The translations under genes were made by a program, and so were the position numbers. DNA of 64,000 bases from Nitzschia sp. DOCU1 (taxonomy: Eukaryota > Bacillariophyta > Bacillariophyceae > Bacillariales > Bacillariaceae). Shown here piece by piece: positions 10,129 through 22,468 of the stretch (within the stretch, counting starts at the first letter, position 1; the number at the start of each line of letters is the position of its first letter). Location of the stretch: positions 992,001 to 1,056,000 of the forward strand of contig OX596001.1 in NCBI GenBank assembly GCA_951394045.1, written 5' to 3'. Under the pieces are notes generated by a model. It ran no database searches, was not told where the DNA came from, and saw only the letters and a list, made by a program, of their open reading frames with translations.

Positions 10129-10690
10129 TTTGGATGCTTTCTGGGGTATCGAAAAGTATTAATATGTTGCGAGCAGCTATTTATTCAACGGATGTCGAAG
10201 ATATTTCGATTTTGCAGTTCAGGGAAAATGAGCCATCTCCTTCGCAGAAGCGAAGCAATGTCGATGCGAACTTGGAAGATTGTGATGATGCGAGGAAGAA
10301 AAAGAACAGAAGGCCTTCTGGTTTTTTTGGCTTCCCATTGGGTGCATCGGATGACGCGTAGGCGTTGCGTAAAGTTGGTACGCCTGAAGGTATGGATAAG
10401 TATATACGAAGCTACTGTAGCTACGTCGACAGTTTCAGTAACTATGCATGCCTTTTCCTCTCTACTATTAAAGCAGCGAAAAGTGCGTTATCCATTTTTA
10501 GCACCTACCTGGACGATCGGAAAGGAACGATCTCGCCAACTATTCAAGCAGCGAAAAGTGCGCTATCCATTTTTAGCAGCTACCTGTGGGACGATGCTTT
10601 ATTCTCATCGTTTGCCTAGTACGAGAGAATCGAGGCTCCCGCACAATGTACATCACTGACCGACTACCCTCAACCTCGTCGCTAAGAGGA
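10129..10690. other. Intergenic region with a short repeat
   Basis: The region lies between the plastid protein's start and the carrier's stop. It contains a 40-odd-base direct repeat (see 10471-10588). A plus-strand frame at 10365-10619 translates through both repeat copies but has no recognisable features, so I do not call it a gene. Confidence 0.5.
10471..10588. repeat. Imperfect direct repeat, period 75 bases
   Basis: AAGCAGCGAAAAGTGCG followed by TATCCATTTTTAGCA occurs at 10471 and again at 10546. The copies are about 42 bases long with three or four mismatches, separated by unrelated sequence. It translates as two copies of AAKSALSIFS in one plus-strand frame, but coding status is unsupported. 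Confidence 0.7.
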
Positions 10691-11921
10691 TTATGCTTTA
10701 TCAACAGAATCATCACGGACGTTCAAGACAGATCGAAAGAATTCATAGAATAGAAAAAAGAACGCATTTGCTGGCACTTTGTGAAGTAATCGAGGTACGC
10801 TTCCCCGCAAAAATGCCATATAGCCCCCTTCTTCCAATGTCATAGCAGCACACCTAGCAATCGAGCCTCCGTACTGAGAGCCTCCACCCGTCTGCAATCT
10901 CGTTTTGATTACGTCGGCCGGGTTTGTGACGTAGCTTCCTATCCCTCCTGCCACTCCACCCACCAATAGATCCCAGGAACGCTTTGGAACCTCTGGGTAC
11001 ATACGTTCTGCTTTGGGTTTCCAGACATGTTTCAGATGTTCATACGTAAGCAAAGTGACGACTGCATAGGGTATGTCCCGCAACATCTGAGATGCAATAC
11101 CGCCTGTTGGAAATAACGTCCGCAGCGACATGTCCCTGAAGGAACAGAAGAAGAGAGCTCTAAGAATCCATCGCAGAATACGAAGATCGCCTTGAGCATG
11201 TCGAGGGCCTTACCGTAGGGCATCTCCGAATGTCACATAAACTCTAGTCTGTAAATTCTGTTTCATGACCTCGTAGGGAACGCGGGATGCGGATGCAACA
11301 GTATTCCCGATGGCCGCCGATAAGGCGATATACAGAGTTTGACGGCGATGCGAAGCATCTGGGTCCAATTCGTTGAAAGTCTTCTTGCAAAACGAGTAAA
11401 TTCCAAAATACAAGCCGACCGACGGCATGGCGCCAAACATTGCAACCCCAATCCCCGCCTGAAAAGATTCGTTTAGTCACTTGGACACAGCAGTCATTAA
11501 GATTGAATATACTTACATACAGTTCTAGAAAACCCTTAGGACGCTGCATAATGAATTTTGCGGCCTCCATCACGGAAAGGACCGCTTCGCCCGAGGCCCG
11601 CTGACTTTGCTGGAGAGTCTTGATGGTGTCGAGAGGGGCCAGAAGTAATTTACTGGAAGCCGCCGCTAGTGCACTAGCGAGGGAATTTTTAATTCCACTA
11701 CGCCAGGCGGCCTCGCCGCCTCGAAAAGAGTTGATTGCCACGCCGTCTTCCTTTTTTGCTGCTTTTGGCCATCGATGTGAAAAGTGATGTTGCGCTTTGG
11801 CTTCGGCTGGGACAGCGCCACACGTCGCTAGCGCAACTAGGAAGGCGACGATTGCTCTCCACCTTGTCATCTTGACGATGCCAAATGTGATTTTGTGAAG
11901 GCAATATCCGATGATGTCCAT
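10691..11921 (-). CDS. SLC25-family carrier protein with hydrophobic N-terminus
   Basis: Three exons (transcription order): 11921-11517, 11458-11214 and 11135-10691, joined in phase to 364 aa. The introns are 58 and 78 bases. All three carrier signatures PxD/ExxK/R are present: PLDTIK, PYEVMK and PADVIK, one per homologous repeat, so this is a complete tripartite six-helix carrier. The GVAGGIGSYVTNPADVIKTR region resembles S-adenosylmethionine-carrier-like members, but I would not fix a substrate. Carriers normally sit in the mitochondrial inner membrane, and some work in plastid envelopes. Before the first repeat is an unusual N-terminus with a signal-peptide-like segment (WRAIVAFLVALATCGAVPAEA) after a second possible start at 11870. 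This suggests targeting by the secretory/plastid route. The gene is divergent from the TPR gene. Confidence 0.85.
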
Positions 11922-12291
11922 GCGGTGATGATGATCCGATGTTTCACGGACGTGTAGTCGAAGCGGTCAATTCACATTCATATCATCATCGTCTGCAATG
12001 CGCTCGGTTGATAAGGCGGCGCCAGGCGACACATCGCCGTTCCCTCTTCATTGTTCATAAAGCGCGCGCACCCGCTCTGATGATAATCATCATTACTGAA
12101 TATATTGTAATATGATCACATGGAAGACAGCCGATAAAAGTTGAATGTTCTTCCGAGACGGACACCCGCACTATGCAACAACGCTCATTTGCAAGTCCTT
12201 TTGTCTCGACGATGGTCGAAAACCTCCATTCTCTCTTTCTTGTACGATAAATATCTCTCGCTTAACTCTTTGTTGCTGTGAGCAAGTGTCG
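11922..12291. other. Divergent upstream region of carrier and TPR genes
   Basis: AT-rich patch at about 12089-12115 and GC-rich patches around 12010-12075. The TPR frame remains open back to an ATG at 12145, but the translation there is not family-like. No other gene is seen. Confidence 0.45.
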
Positions 12292-14412
12292 ATGCCACTA
12301 GAATCAAGACAACCGCCCCCCTCTTCAGGCATGGTCGGTGACCCCCCGAAACAGAACATGGGGGACTATCACATTCCGTCAGAATCAGAGCTTGTGCTGT
12401 TGAATCTGGACTACCTGCGCGATCTGCGACGGGCTTACGCCAACAAGGAAGATCTGTTACAGGCCGAGGGACTCGATGCCGACTGGCTGACAGTTGCAAT
12501 CTTCGCCTTGAACCGAGCATTTGCACCCCGGACAAAGACCCGCGACGACTCGCTGTTTATGGACAACGACGCCTGGAAGGCAAACATTAACGCAATTGAA
12601 TGTTCCGCGGACCGCTTGCCGTCCCTAGAAGAAATGACAGAAGAGGTGGTGTTTTCCGGAAATCCTAGTCTCATCGCTGGAGCTGGCAATGCCAGCCTCA
12701 GCGGAAATCGACAGGGGCCCACCGACCTCGGCATTCACCCCAACCCGACTCTTAACGACCCGAAGGACGAAGACCTCGAGGCATTTGCCTGGTATGAGTA
12801 CGACGATGCTCACCCGAGCAACCAGCACCGTTATTTCCTCCTAAATGGGCTAGGAGGAGCATCTCGTGGTCCACTCCTTCTGGGCGAGATCGTAGCTGTC
12901 GGCCTGAACCACCTGCAGGCACGAAGCCGCAGCGACGCAGAGAAAGAAATGATCGAGTCTCCCCTCTTCGAACAATTTCTCCAGGCCGTCAAAAGCAAAG
13001 GATTCTTCAAGGATCCAGCGAATGATACCCCGATGGCAGATCCCAACCAAGAGAGGCAACGCCTTGAGAGAAAAGAAGCCGTCTATCGAGCTCGCTTTCA
13101 GAAAGTTGTCGACAAATTCAGAACCAAACTAGCATTCAAAGCAGATCCTACAGGAGAAGGGGGGAGCGATCAGGTAAATCTGTCCGATGTCCAATATAAT
13201 CGACGCTTGAGGAATTGTTTGGCTGTTCGTAAAGACAGGCAAGTTGAAGAAATGTCAAAATCTTTTAGCACCGCAAAGAGGCTTCAACCGGGAAGTGTGG
13301 ATCCTCAGGCACTGCAAGAAGCTGAACGCTTGAAAAACGTTGGAAACGCCCACATGCAGCGCAAAGACTATCCTGCTGCCACCTCGGCTTATACACAGGC
13401 CCTCAAACTTTCACCTACAGGACCCAATTCACACGTATACTTTTCAAATAGGGCGGCCGCGCTTCTAAGTATGAAACAATTTCACGATGCCATCGCTGAC
13501 AGCGAGCGAGCTTTGGCTCTTAAGCCGAACTATGGAAAGGCTCATGCTCGATTGGGTCTAGCTCATTTTCTTCTGGGAGATTATCGACAAGCAATGGAAG
13601 CCTACACTGTGGCCTTGAAGTATGAACCGGACAACAAGTCGTCGCGAAGCTACTTGGAAAAGGCGTCTAAACGACTGGCCAAGCATGAAGAACAGTCGAT
13701 CATGCCAGGGTCTAGTTTCAGCGTCGTCAGTGAATGGGAAAAGTCTCACCGGCTTAGTACGACCCCTGAGGCAACTTCAGCCGTTTCAGCAGTGAACGCA
13801 GTACCGGCTGACCAGCGTGAAGCAGAAAAGGCCAAGGTGCTTGGCAATCAATTCATGGCACAGAGAGAGTATCAAGCCGCACTCGAGGCGTACAGTAAGG
13901 CAGTGGAATATTGCCCAAATGGATCTCAGTCACACGTCTACTATAGCAATCGTGCTGCCGCACTTTGCTACCTAGAGAGGTACGAAGAGGCGGCACAGGA
14001 CTCGCTGAGAAGCCTGAAGTTAAAGCCGGACTACGGTAAGGCGCATGCACGATTGGGACTTTCTCGATTTTTCTTGAACGATTACCCGGGTGCCATTCAG
14101 GCTTATACTGCAGCTCTAAAGTATGATCCAAACAACGCTGCAAGCAAATCATACCTTGCAAAAGCCCGACTCAAGTGGGACCAGCAAGACCAAGCAAAGA
14201 CGAGGGGCGCCGCTGAATTCCATTCCATCGACCAGGATACCAGGCGCCTCATGAATGACCCCGATATGCATACTGTCGCCAAGAAAGTGATGTCCACTTC
14301 TCCGTCCAGCGGAGCACAACTCTTGCAGGACCCCGAAATGGTGCGGATCGCGAGGAAGGCCATTAACGACCCAACCATGATGGCCGCGGTGAAAGCTGTT
14401 GTGAACCATTAG
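12292..14412 (+). CDS. Double-TPR co-chaperone-like protein (SGT/STI1-like)
   Basis: Single exon. I chose the ATG at 12292 (MPLESRQ), giving 706 aa; an in-frame ATG at 12145 would add 49 residues that look like leader. After an N-terminal region of unknown fold (LNLDYLRDLRRAY, AFAWYEYDD) come two three-TPR modules. They are at about 13318-13680 and 13813-14175. Each keeps the carboxylate-clamp pattern that grips the EEVD tails of Hsp70/Hsp90: K..GN in helix 1, SNRAAAL in repeat 2, and KAHARLGL in repeat 3. The C-terminus has STI1-type helices (LMNDPDMHTVAKKVM, LLQDPEMVRIARKA, NDPTMMAAVK). This layout fits a cytosolic Hsp70/Hsp90 adaptor. Partner specificity is inference. The two modules are clearly internal duplicates. 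Confidence 0.85.
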   Translation: MPLESRQPPPSSGMVGDPPKQNMGDYHIPSESELVLLNLDYLRDLRRAYANKEDLLQAEGLDADWLTVAIFALNRAFAPRTKTRDDSLFMDNDAWKANINAIECSADRLPSLEEMTEEVVFSGNPSLIAGAGNASLSGNRQGPTDLGIHPNPTLNDPKDEDLEAFAWYEYDDAHPSNQHRYFLLNGLGGASRGPLLLGEIVAVGLNHLQARSRSDAEKEMIESPLFEQFLQAVKSKGFFKDPANDTPMADPNQERQRLERKEAVYRARFQKVVDKFRTKLAFKADPTGEGGSDQVNLSDVQYNRRLRNCLAVRKDRQVEEMSKSFSTAKRLQPGSVDPQALQEAERLKNVGNAHMQRKDYPAATSAYTQALKLSPTGPNSHVYFSNRAAALLSMKQFHDAIADSERALALKPNYGKAHARLGLAHFLLGDYRQAMEAYTVALKYEPDNKSSRSYLEKASKRLAKHEEQSIMPGSSFSVVSEWEKSHRLSTTPEATSAVSAVNAVPADQREAEKAKVLGNQFMAQREYQAALEAYSKAVEYCPNGSQSHVYYSNRAAALCYLERYEEAAQDSLRSLKLKPDYGKAHARLGLSRFFLNDYPGAIQAYTAALKYDPNNAASKSYLAKARLKWDQQDQAKTRGAAEFHSIDQDTRRLMNDPDMHTVAKKVMSTSPSSGAQLLQDPEMVRIARKAINDPTMMAAVKAVVNH

Positions 14413-15292
14413 TACTAGTGATATAGTCCTATGTGCGGTTGACATGTTCAAGATCACTTTGGGGGCATATACGCTCCTGGCACGAATAGGTCGTAGTGTT
14501 AGGTAGTATGGCACTGGCGACCGTATCGTATTCATCCCTGTTCACTACAGTCTACTATTACCAACCTGAAGAGAAAGATCATCCCACGCTCCTCGCGATA
14601 GGCTCCCTTTCATACATATGCTACTTTTCTTTACCGGCAGCAACTGTTTTGTTATTTCAGCAGTTGTTTCGTGGCAGGCTATCTGAGATGCTAACGAATA
14701 GTATGTAAAAGATCCTCCCACAGTACTATAAGCTACTCCCGCATACTATCATAGTTGTATTTTACTTCGGTCGTCACGGCAACCTACGATAGCTATGAAG
14801 GCTTCATACCGCAGCGCTTCGGATACTCCGTTGAGACGTGATGGTATGATAGCGGGGCTCTCGCGATCCTCCGATCGAAGCGCGCGGGCATTACCATTCG
14901 CCGTCTGTCCACCAGGACGAGGGACATTCCCCCCTCGAAAAGACGGTTGGGGCGTACGTCATTCCTGTTTTCAATTGACGAACCCAGTGATGTTGATTTT
15001 AAGATTCCATTCCACTTGGCAGCTCCATAATTGAACGCGAAACGCTGTAGGTTCGATACGAAGTCCCAGAATGATGGCTCCAGAGGGAATTCTGTCGCAC
15101 TTTCGATAAACAAAATCGGAGTCAATAGCCACCCATCAAAAAACAATCCTGCGGCCCACATCACATCGCTGACACACTTTTCTTCCCTTCTCGTGAGCGA
15201 GGCATTACGAACAAGGGGGGACTCATCAACCCATCGTCAGTTTGAACAACATTCTGTTCCGTCAAAGGTGTTGCAGAGTTGACAACGTTAAA
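14413..15292. other. Intergenic region, 880 bases
   Basis: Short frames exist on both strands, including a 66-codon hydrophobic one from about 14508. None has family resemblance, introns or a convincing start. I see no RNA gene or repeat. Confidence 0.5.
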
Positions 15293-16310
15293 ATGATCTT
15301 TTCCAGACAGGCTATCGTTAGCGTTTTTGCTTTGTGCACCTTTGGAGTGAATGGGTTCTCGCCCTCCTCACCGTCATCTGCATCGGTAAGAATCGCCCGT
15401 TAGTTACAGACATCCTCATGAGGTGATCTGTGTGTGTTTGTCGCGTTCTCTATGTCGGAATCTTGGCTCGTGGTGTGGATGGAAACCTCGGTTTTGTAAG
15501 GCAGGAGGCCTTTCTTGCTCTGAAAGGAAAGGGGAGATGGTGGTTTGTGACGCTAAGGCATGGGGGGTCTGCCTTCGAAAACTCGCGGCTACTATTCGCT
15601 ATTATGACTCTACGGCCTGGATCTCTCTGCCGGAGCCATCCAATTGCGTTTAGGCGTCCTATGTATTGATTAATATATACTGAAGTCAGATCCGTATTTA
15701 ACGCGGTCCTCTAGATTCGCTGTCTCACGTCGCCCTGATGTCTCGTGATTGTTTGCAGATCGCCCAGATGGTTCAAGATAGCCAACGATATCAGCCAAGA
15801 ACATCGCTGTCGGAACAGATTGGGGAAGAAGATGAAATGCCAGATATCGATTCTCCTCCCGCGGATGACTACATTGTGAATGTTGGTGATTTGGACGACG
15901 AAGAAGATGAAGATGCGGGGATCGAAGATGATGGCCAGCCACCCGAGTGGTACCTTCTTCAGCAACGCATGCAAGAGTCCCAAGGAAAGTACAAGCTTCA
16001 CGAAAACGATACAGGAAGCCCCGAATATCAGGTTGCCGGTATGACAGAGAGAATCGCGTATCTCACCAAACACCTTCAGGTTCACCCCAAAGATTTCTCT
16101 ACCCGCCGAGGACTAGTTGCTCTTGTAAACAAGCGTCGCCGACTGTTGAATTTCCTTGCACGGGAAGATGAAAAACGTTATATCGAAATTGTGAATGGAT
16201 TAGGAATCCGCCACAAGGCTCCCGGTCGTGTGGAGACTCGCGAGGACCAATATTCAAGATTTCCCAGACAAAAAGCTGTCAAGAAGCATCTCGTCAAGAA
16301 GAAGAACTAA
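15293..16310 (+). CDS. rps15: Plastid ribosomal protein S15 (uS15), nuclear-encoded
   Basis: Two exons: 15293-15385 and 15759-16310, with a 373-base intron in phase 0, giving 214 aa. Exon 1 is exactly a signal peptide (MIFSRQAIVSVFALCTFGV) followed by NGFSPSS, the Phe-containing motif of diatom plastid import. The C-terminal 90 residues match bacterial-type S15: NDTGSPEYQVAGMTERI, LTKHLQVHPKDFSTRRG and LVNKRRRLLNFL. S15 binds the central domain of 16S rRNA in the 30S subunit. Between presequence and core is an acidic insert (GDLDDEEDEDAGIEDDG) absent from bacterial S15. The presequence argues for the plastid rather than the mitochondrial ribosome. Confidence 0.9.
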
Positions 16311-16670
16311 TTGTAATAGAATGTGCCTGTTTTTACAGTCGTGCTCCCATTATGGTCTGGCGCTTGATGCTGGCTAAACTAAATTTGCCGACTCGTTCTG
16401 GGGCCAGAGCTCGATAACGGTGCTGGCAAGGAAAACGAACATAAGGTACTGATTGTCGACTGAACTACTGTAGTAGACATGAAACCATCCCTTGTTCCGC
16501 TATATTCATCGAGGGTATATGAGCGATGATATTAGCATTGGTCTACGTACGATATGGTTGGGCGCCCGAGAACGCTCGTAGCCTAATGCCACGCAAGCGC
16601 ACAAACGATACGGACATTGTTGCAAGAAAATAAACAATAATCCAGCTTTAGTCCACAATATCTCACTAGA
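16311..16670. other. Convergent 3' regions, 360 bases
   Basis: Lies between the stops of S15 and proteasome alpha4. It holds only presumed 3' untranslated sequence; nothing else seen. Confidence 0.5.
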
Positions 16671-17526
16671 CTAATCAGTCGTGGTCGGGGTGCGCTTTTC
16701 TTCGGATTGCTCTGCCTCAATTTCGTCTACTACCACCTGGACACGTTCCTCTGACAGCATTTCCTTGATGCCGCCCTCTCGCACCACGCAGATCTCCATC
16801 GTTTTTGCGCCGCTGTCCACAACTTCCAGCAAAGCCTGAATCGCCAAACGAACGCACTTTTGCTCTGTGAGATCCTCCTCGCTTAGATCCTGATATTGCT
16901 TCTCGAGGAACTCTCGAAGGCTTTTGGAGTTGCGGCCACCAATGACCTGCGCCCTCCAGCGGCTGTGGGTTCCGGCCGGGTCAGTTTGATAGAGGTAGGG
17001 ACGTTTCCCTTTGTCGTCGTCGTTGACCCCCGCTGTCAAGGTGGCAATCCCAAAAGGTCGTACACCTCCCTGTTGCGTGTACTTCTGTTGGATTTTCGCG
17101 AGGTAGCGTGCCAGATAGTCCACAGACGGCGCGTCTTCCATCGTGAGGCGGTAGGACTGCGCTTCGACTCGAACTTTGTTCACTAAGACACGAGCATCGG
17201 CAGTCAAGCCTGCGAATGCTAAGACGGTGCGGTCGTCAATCGATACGATCTTTCTAATAGTACGAGCATCCTGCAACCTGGTCAATGCAAGAGGCAGAGA
17301 TACGGAAACAAGATCAGCAATACGGTCCAACACGCGCGGAAAAGAACGCCCCGTACTCAAGATTCACTCACTTCGCAATGGCTCTCTTTTCTACAGCTAG
17401 GACGACGCAGTCCTTCCCCTGAACTCCCACAACTGTGGATCCGCGTCGGACTGCTTCCATCGAGTATTCGACCTGCAGCAAGTGCCCATCGGGGCTGAAG
17501 ACTGTAATGGCACGGTCGTATGACAT
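16671..17526 (-). CDS. PSMA7: 20S proteasome subunit alpha4 (alpha type-7)
   Basis: Two exons: 17526-17372 and 17277-16671, separated by a 94-base intron, giving 253 aa, the normal length for the family. The N-terminus [20 protein letters not shown] is the alpha-subunit signature and matches the alpha4/PSMA7 subtype closely. Further support is [39 protein letters not shown], and [13 protein letters not shown]. Alpha subunits form the outer rings of the 20S core and gate substrate entry; they are not catalytic. The C-terminus is acidic and polar ([15 protein letters not shown]). The gene is divergent from GGPP synthase. Confidence 0.95.
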
Positions 17527-19223
<1,697 letters not shown>

Positions 19224-19295
19224 GAGAGCCCTGAGAATTGCCTGATTTCTGAATATTGTCCTAAAGTTTGTAGTGTGAGTAATGTATGTGTGTAA

Positions 19296-20012
19296 CTACC
19301 AGCCCCCGTCGCCGTCGAGATCGCCCACGGCCCGGACCATGCTAGGTGCATTCCAGCCGTTGCTGTGGTCCAATTCATAGGGATCGCTAATGATACAGCC
19401 ATCAGCAGTGACCTTGGCAAGCTGGATACGAGCCGATGCCCGGCAGTCTCGATAGAAGAGGACCTTCATGCAGTCCTCCAATAATGCTCTCGCTTCACCC
19501 TCACTGAGGTCAGGACGCCACTTTTCTCTGAGCAGTGGCATGGCGAGATAGCCGCCGAAGCCAGTTGCCACAAGGTTCTCTTGCAAGGTGGTGCCGAGCT
19601 TGTCTACTACTCCCAGGAACGGCGCCTCATCTTGATAGCCTGCCACGACGAGGTCATTCCAGAAGGGGTTGAACTTGGATCGCTTCTGGTACATGACCGC
19701 CCGCAAATAGTTCCACAGCGACTTGGCAGACAAAGATCTCTGATCGTAGACGGACTCCATCGAGTGCGTCGTCTCCTCCAGAGCGAGGGCTTCTACACGC
19801 GTGACAATTTCCTGAAAATCGGAGAACTCGCCAGAGGCACCGAGCAAGATGCGATTGTCAATGCTGACCATGCGCGGGGTGTTGAAGGACTTTGCCATGC
19901 TCCCGTACGAAAGCATGGTGTCGGCCGCCAGCAGAACACCGCCATCGTACACAAGCCCGACGACCGAAGTCCCGGTGACGATGGGACGCGTTGTGTGCTG
20001 CCTGCCTGCCAT
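19296..20012 (-). CDS. PSMB4: 20S proteasome subunit beta7 (beta type-4)
   Basis: Single exon from the ATG at 20012 (MAGRQHTTRPIV), 238 aa. The beta7/PSMB4 pattern is clear: VTGTSVVGLVYDGGVLLAAD, LSYGSMAKSFNTPRM, LLGASGEFSDFQ, RSKFNPFWNDLVVAGY, and VLFYRDCRASARIQ. This subunit is one of the non-catalytic beta subunits of the inner rings. The frame stays open upstream to an ATG at 20084, adding a 24-residue hydrophobic leader (LSFLLLTLSPLVLLT). Beta4-type subunits have a propeptide, so the longer form cannot be excluded. The gene is convergent with GGPP synthase, 72 bases between stops. Confidence 0.93.
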   Translation of the reverse strand: MAGRQHTTRPIVTGTSVVGLVYDGGVLLAADTMLSYGSMAKSFNTPRMVSIDNRILLGASGEFSDFQEIVTRVEALALEETTHSMESVYDQRSLSAKSLWNYLRAVMYQKRSKFNPFWNDLVVAGYQDEAPFLGVVDKLGTTLQENLVATGFGGYLAMPLLREKWRPDLSEGEARALLEDCMKVLFYRDCRASARIQLAKVTADGCIISDPYELDHSNGWNAPSMVRAVGDLDGDGGW

Positions 20013-20492
20013 TGTGCTTTGCGTGAGGAGAACTAGAGGTGAGAGGGTCAAGAGGAGAAAGGACAAGCCGTCGACTGGACGCATAAGGCCGGGGAAGTTC
20101 TTGTTGCAATGGCAAGGCCGCAACTCTAGAGCAAAAGCTCTCCTGCGCTTTCTCTCCTCGCAAGCAAGCACAAGATCGCTCGGCTTCGAACGTCTTCGCT
20201 GAAGAAGTCGGTTGGGTCAAACAAAGAGTGTAATCGGATGAGTCGTCCAAGATTTGAAAAATGCTGGCACAAGATTTTGGCATGATGATGATTTGCAATT
20301 TACGATACCTGGAACGGCTGTACCTGGCACATGACAATTATTATGATACACCGTCGTTGCCGGCACTAGTAGTAGCAACCATACTACTAGGTAATGACAG
20401 AATCCTTGCTGTAGTTAATGCAGAGGCAGTGCCTGTGCCTAAAGTACGCGTAGAGGATCCGCAGAAGTGAAGGTGATATCTCGAGCCGAAGC
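20013..20492. other. Divergent upstream region of PSMB4 and GT47
   Basis: Includes a short inverted repeat at about 20366-20392 (ACTAGTAGTA and TACTACTAG around a 7-8 base loop). No gene is seen apart from the possible PSMB4 leader. Confidence 0.5.
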
Positions 20493-22379
20493 ATGAAGTA
20501 TCGCCTCGCCTTTAGGGCGAAGAAGAAGGGTCTTAAGCGTCGAGTTATCGGTCTGATTTGTTTCGTGGGCGCCCTCTGCTTCCTTTCCTTTCGCCAGTTC
20601 GAGCTGATTCGGCTGTCACTTCAGAATGGAGCATTTCATACTCTTGAAAGCTCGACGGCGATAGACTTTCCCGCGGAATTCTTGACGCCCGTTCAGGACC
20701 CAGACCGCAGCTGCCCTTTTCGAAACTCTACAATCTATCGCAAGGTATACGTGTATCCGTCGCCCGGATCGAACGAGTGGATTCACAACGAATCAGGCGT
20801 TGTCACAGGAAAGCGAACTATGCCTGGAAAGTACCCTTGGGATGAGATTGATGACAGATGCCGACAACAAGGGTCCGGCATTTACGATGTCACTAGCCAG
20901 CTTGCGCAGGTAAGAACAGGGCTCGTTTGCCATGTACTTGCTCCTCCACCGCTCGCAATACCTTCACTGACATCGTTCTATGCTTCAGTACAGCACCGAA
21001 TTGCTCGTGCGAGAAATCATCATGAATCCAGACTCCTGTCTTCGGACCAATAATCCCGAGACGGCATCGCTGTTTTATGTCCCATATTTGCCAGCCACGG
21101 AGTTTCACAATGGCTCTCTTTTCGCCCGCGATTACAGCACATCTCCATATGGTCGGGCTTTGTTGGAAGCTCTAGAATTCCGCTATGATTCATGGGAAGC
21201 CACATTCGGACTGACGTCAAAATTTTGGCAACGTCGGAATGGATCCGATCACATTTTGGTATTCAGGTACGTCCCTCCAATCTCGCATTGCTCGATACTG
21301 TCATTTCCCGTTCAGTGGCTCACTCTTTTTTGTAAAGCGAGCCAATGCATGGGTTGTCGCATCCCAAGAATCGCCGCGGTAATTTCCATTTTGTAAACAG
21401 TCAAAAGCAACTCGCACCACCGATTGTCGTTTCCGTAGAGCTCAGCACAACCTTCGTTCACATGTATCCGCATTGCGCACGGAAGAACATCCTAATGCCG
21501 TACCCAAACACAGATGGACAATGGTTCAATTCAAAATTGGATGTGGCTGTGGAGATGGACATTTTAAAATCTGAAAGAATAGGCGGTGTCATGGAATCAA
21601 CACATTCTCCTGCCATGCTGGAAGCTGAGAAACAGTTAGCAAAACTGGAACACCCCGAAGCTAGCGAATGGATGATGCGTCCAAAACGGCTTTCTCAATA
21701 TTACAAGGCAGGGGCGCACGGGACGTGCACGGGCCTTCGCAAAGCACTTGCTGCTGATCATGATTGCACGGAGGCTGGCAAGCTTATTGCGCAGACAAAA
21801 ATGAATTACGCGTTTGGATACAGGCAAGCTTCGTTTTGCCCTTGTCCGGGAGGTGACTCGCCTTCCGCAAAGCGGATGTACGATGCGTTGCATGGCGGTT
21901 GTATCCCTGTGGTTTTATCTTATGATTTTGTCTGGCCATTTACCGAGGAATTCGATATTGTCACCGGCAACCACTCATCGGAATTTCGGAGCAACTCACC
22001 ATCCATTTTGATCAACCCAGGGGATTTCTCCGTGCGGGCCAATGCTTCTGACTACTCTACAGCTCGAAGCGATCGATCCTGCAGTCTTTTCCCCGATGCT
22101 CCAGACAAGGGCTTGCAATCGTTGTTAGAATCCTTCTCTCCAAGTGAGATTCGTCGGTTGCGGCAAGGGGTGGCGAAGGCTTCTGACATCTATGCCTACT
22201 ACAAGAGGCGCAAGAATTTGCCGGATAACCCACTTCGAGACGGAATTGTGCCGGATGGAGGTGCAGCCCATGCTTTGGTGAATGCATTGGGTGAAAGATC
22301 GAAAGGACGACGGTGGCCTTCGTGCAAAGAAGAGCTACAGATCCCTCGCAAGGATGACGTTTTGCGATTCAAATGTTAA
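20493..22379 (+). CDS. Exostosin-like glycosyltransferase (GT47)
   Basis: Three exons: 20493-20909, 20989-21266 and 21338-22379, joined in phase to 578 aa. A short basic cytosolic tail (MKYRLAFRAKKKGLKRR) precedes one membrane segment (VIGLICFVGALCFLSF), the type II topology of Golgi transferases. The lumenal part has exostosin-domain features: IYRKVYVYPSP, SLFYVPYLPATEF, ARKNILMPYP, FGYRQASFCPCPGGDSPSAK and GGCIPVVLSYDFVWPF. The last two are the usual nucleotide-sugar-binding end of GT47. Family members transfer sugars to cell-surface polysaccharides or proteoglycans. The acceptor in this organism is unknown. Confidence 0.88.
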
Positions 22380-22468
22380 ATATTAATGCTCAGGCCTAAA
22401 GTGTGTGATTATTTTTTTGCCGATTTAATTTCAATGACTTCACCACATATGTGACACAAACATGTTGC

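Noticed and set aside
9999..10659. Plus-strand ORFs over the plastid protein's 5' region
   Set aside because: They run antisense to a well-supported signal peptide and have no resemblance to known proteins.
14496..14708. Small hydrophobic protein
   Set aside because: Weak start, no family resemblance and no conserved neighbour context; hydrophobic frames of this size occur by chance.
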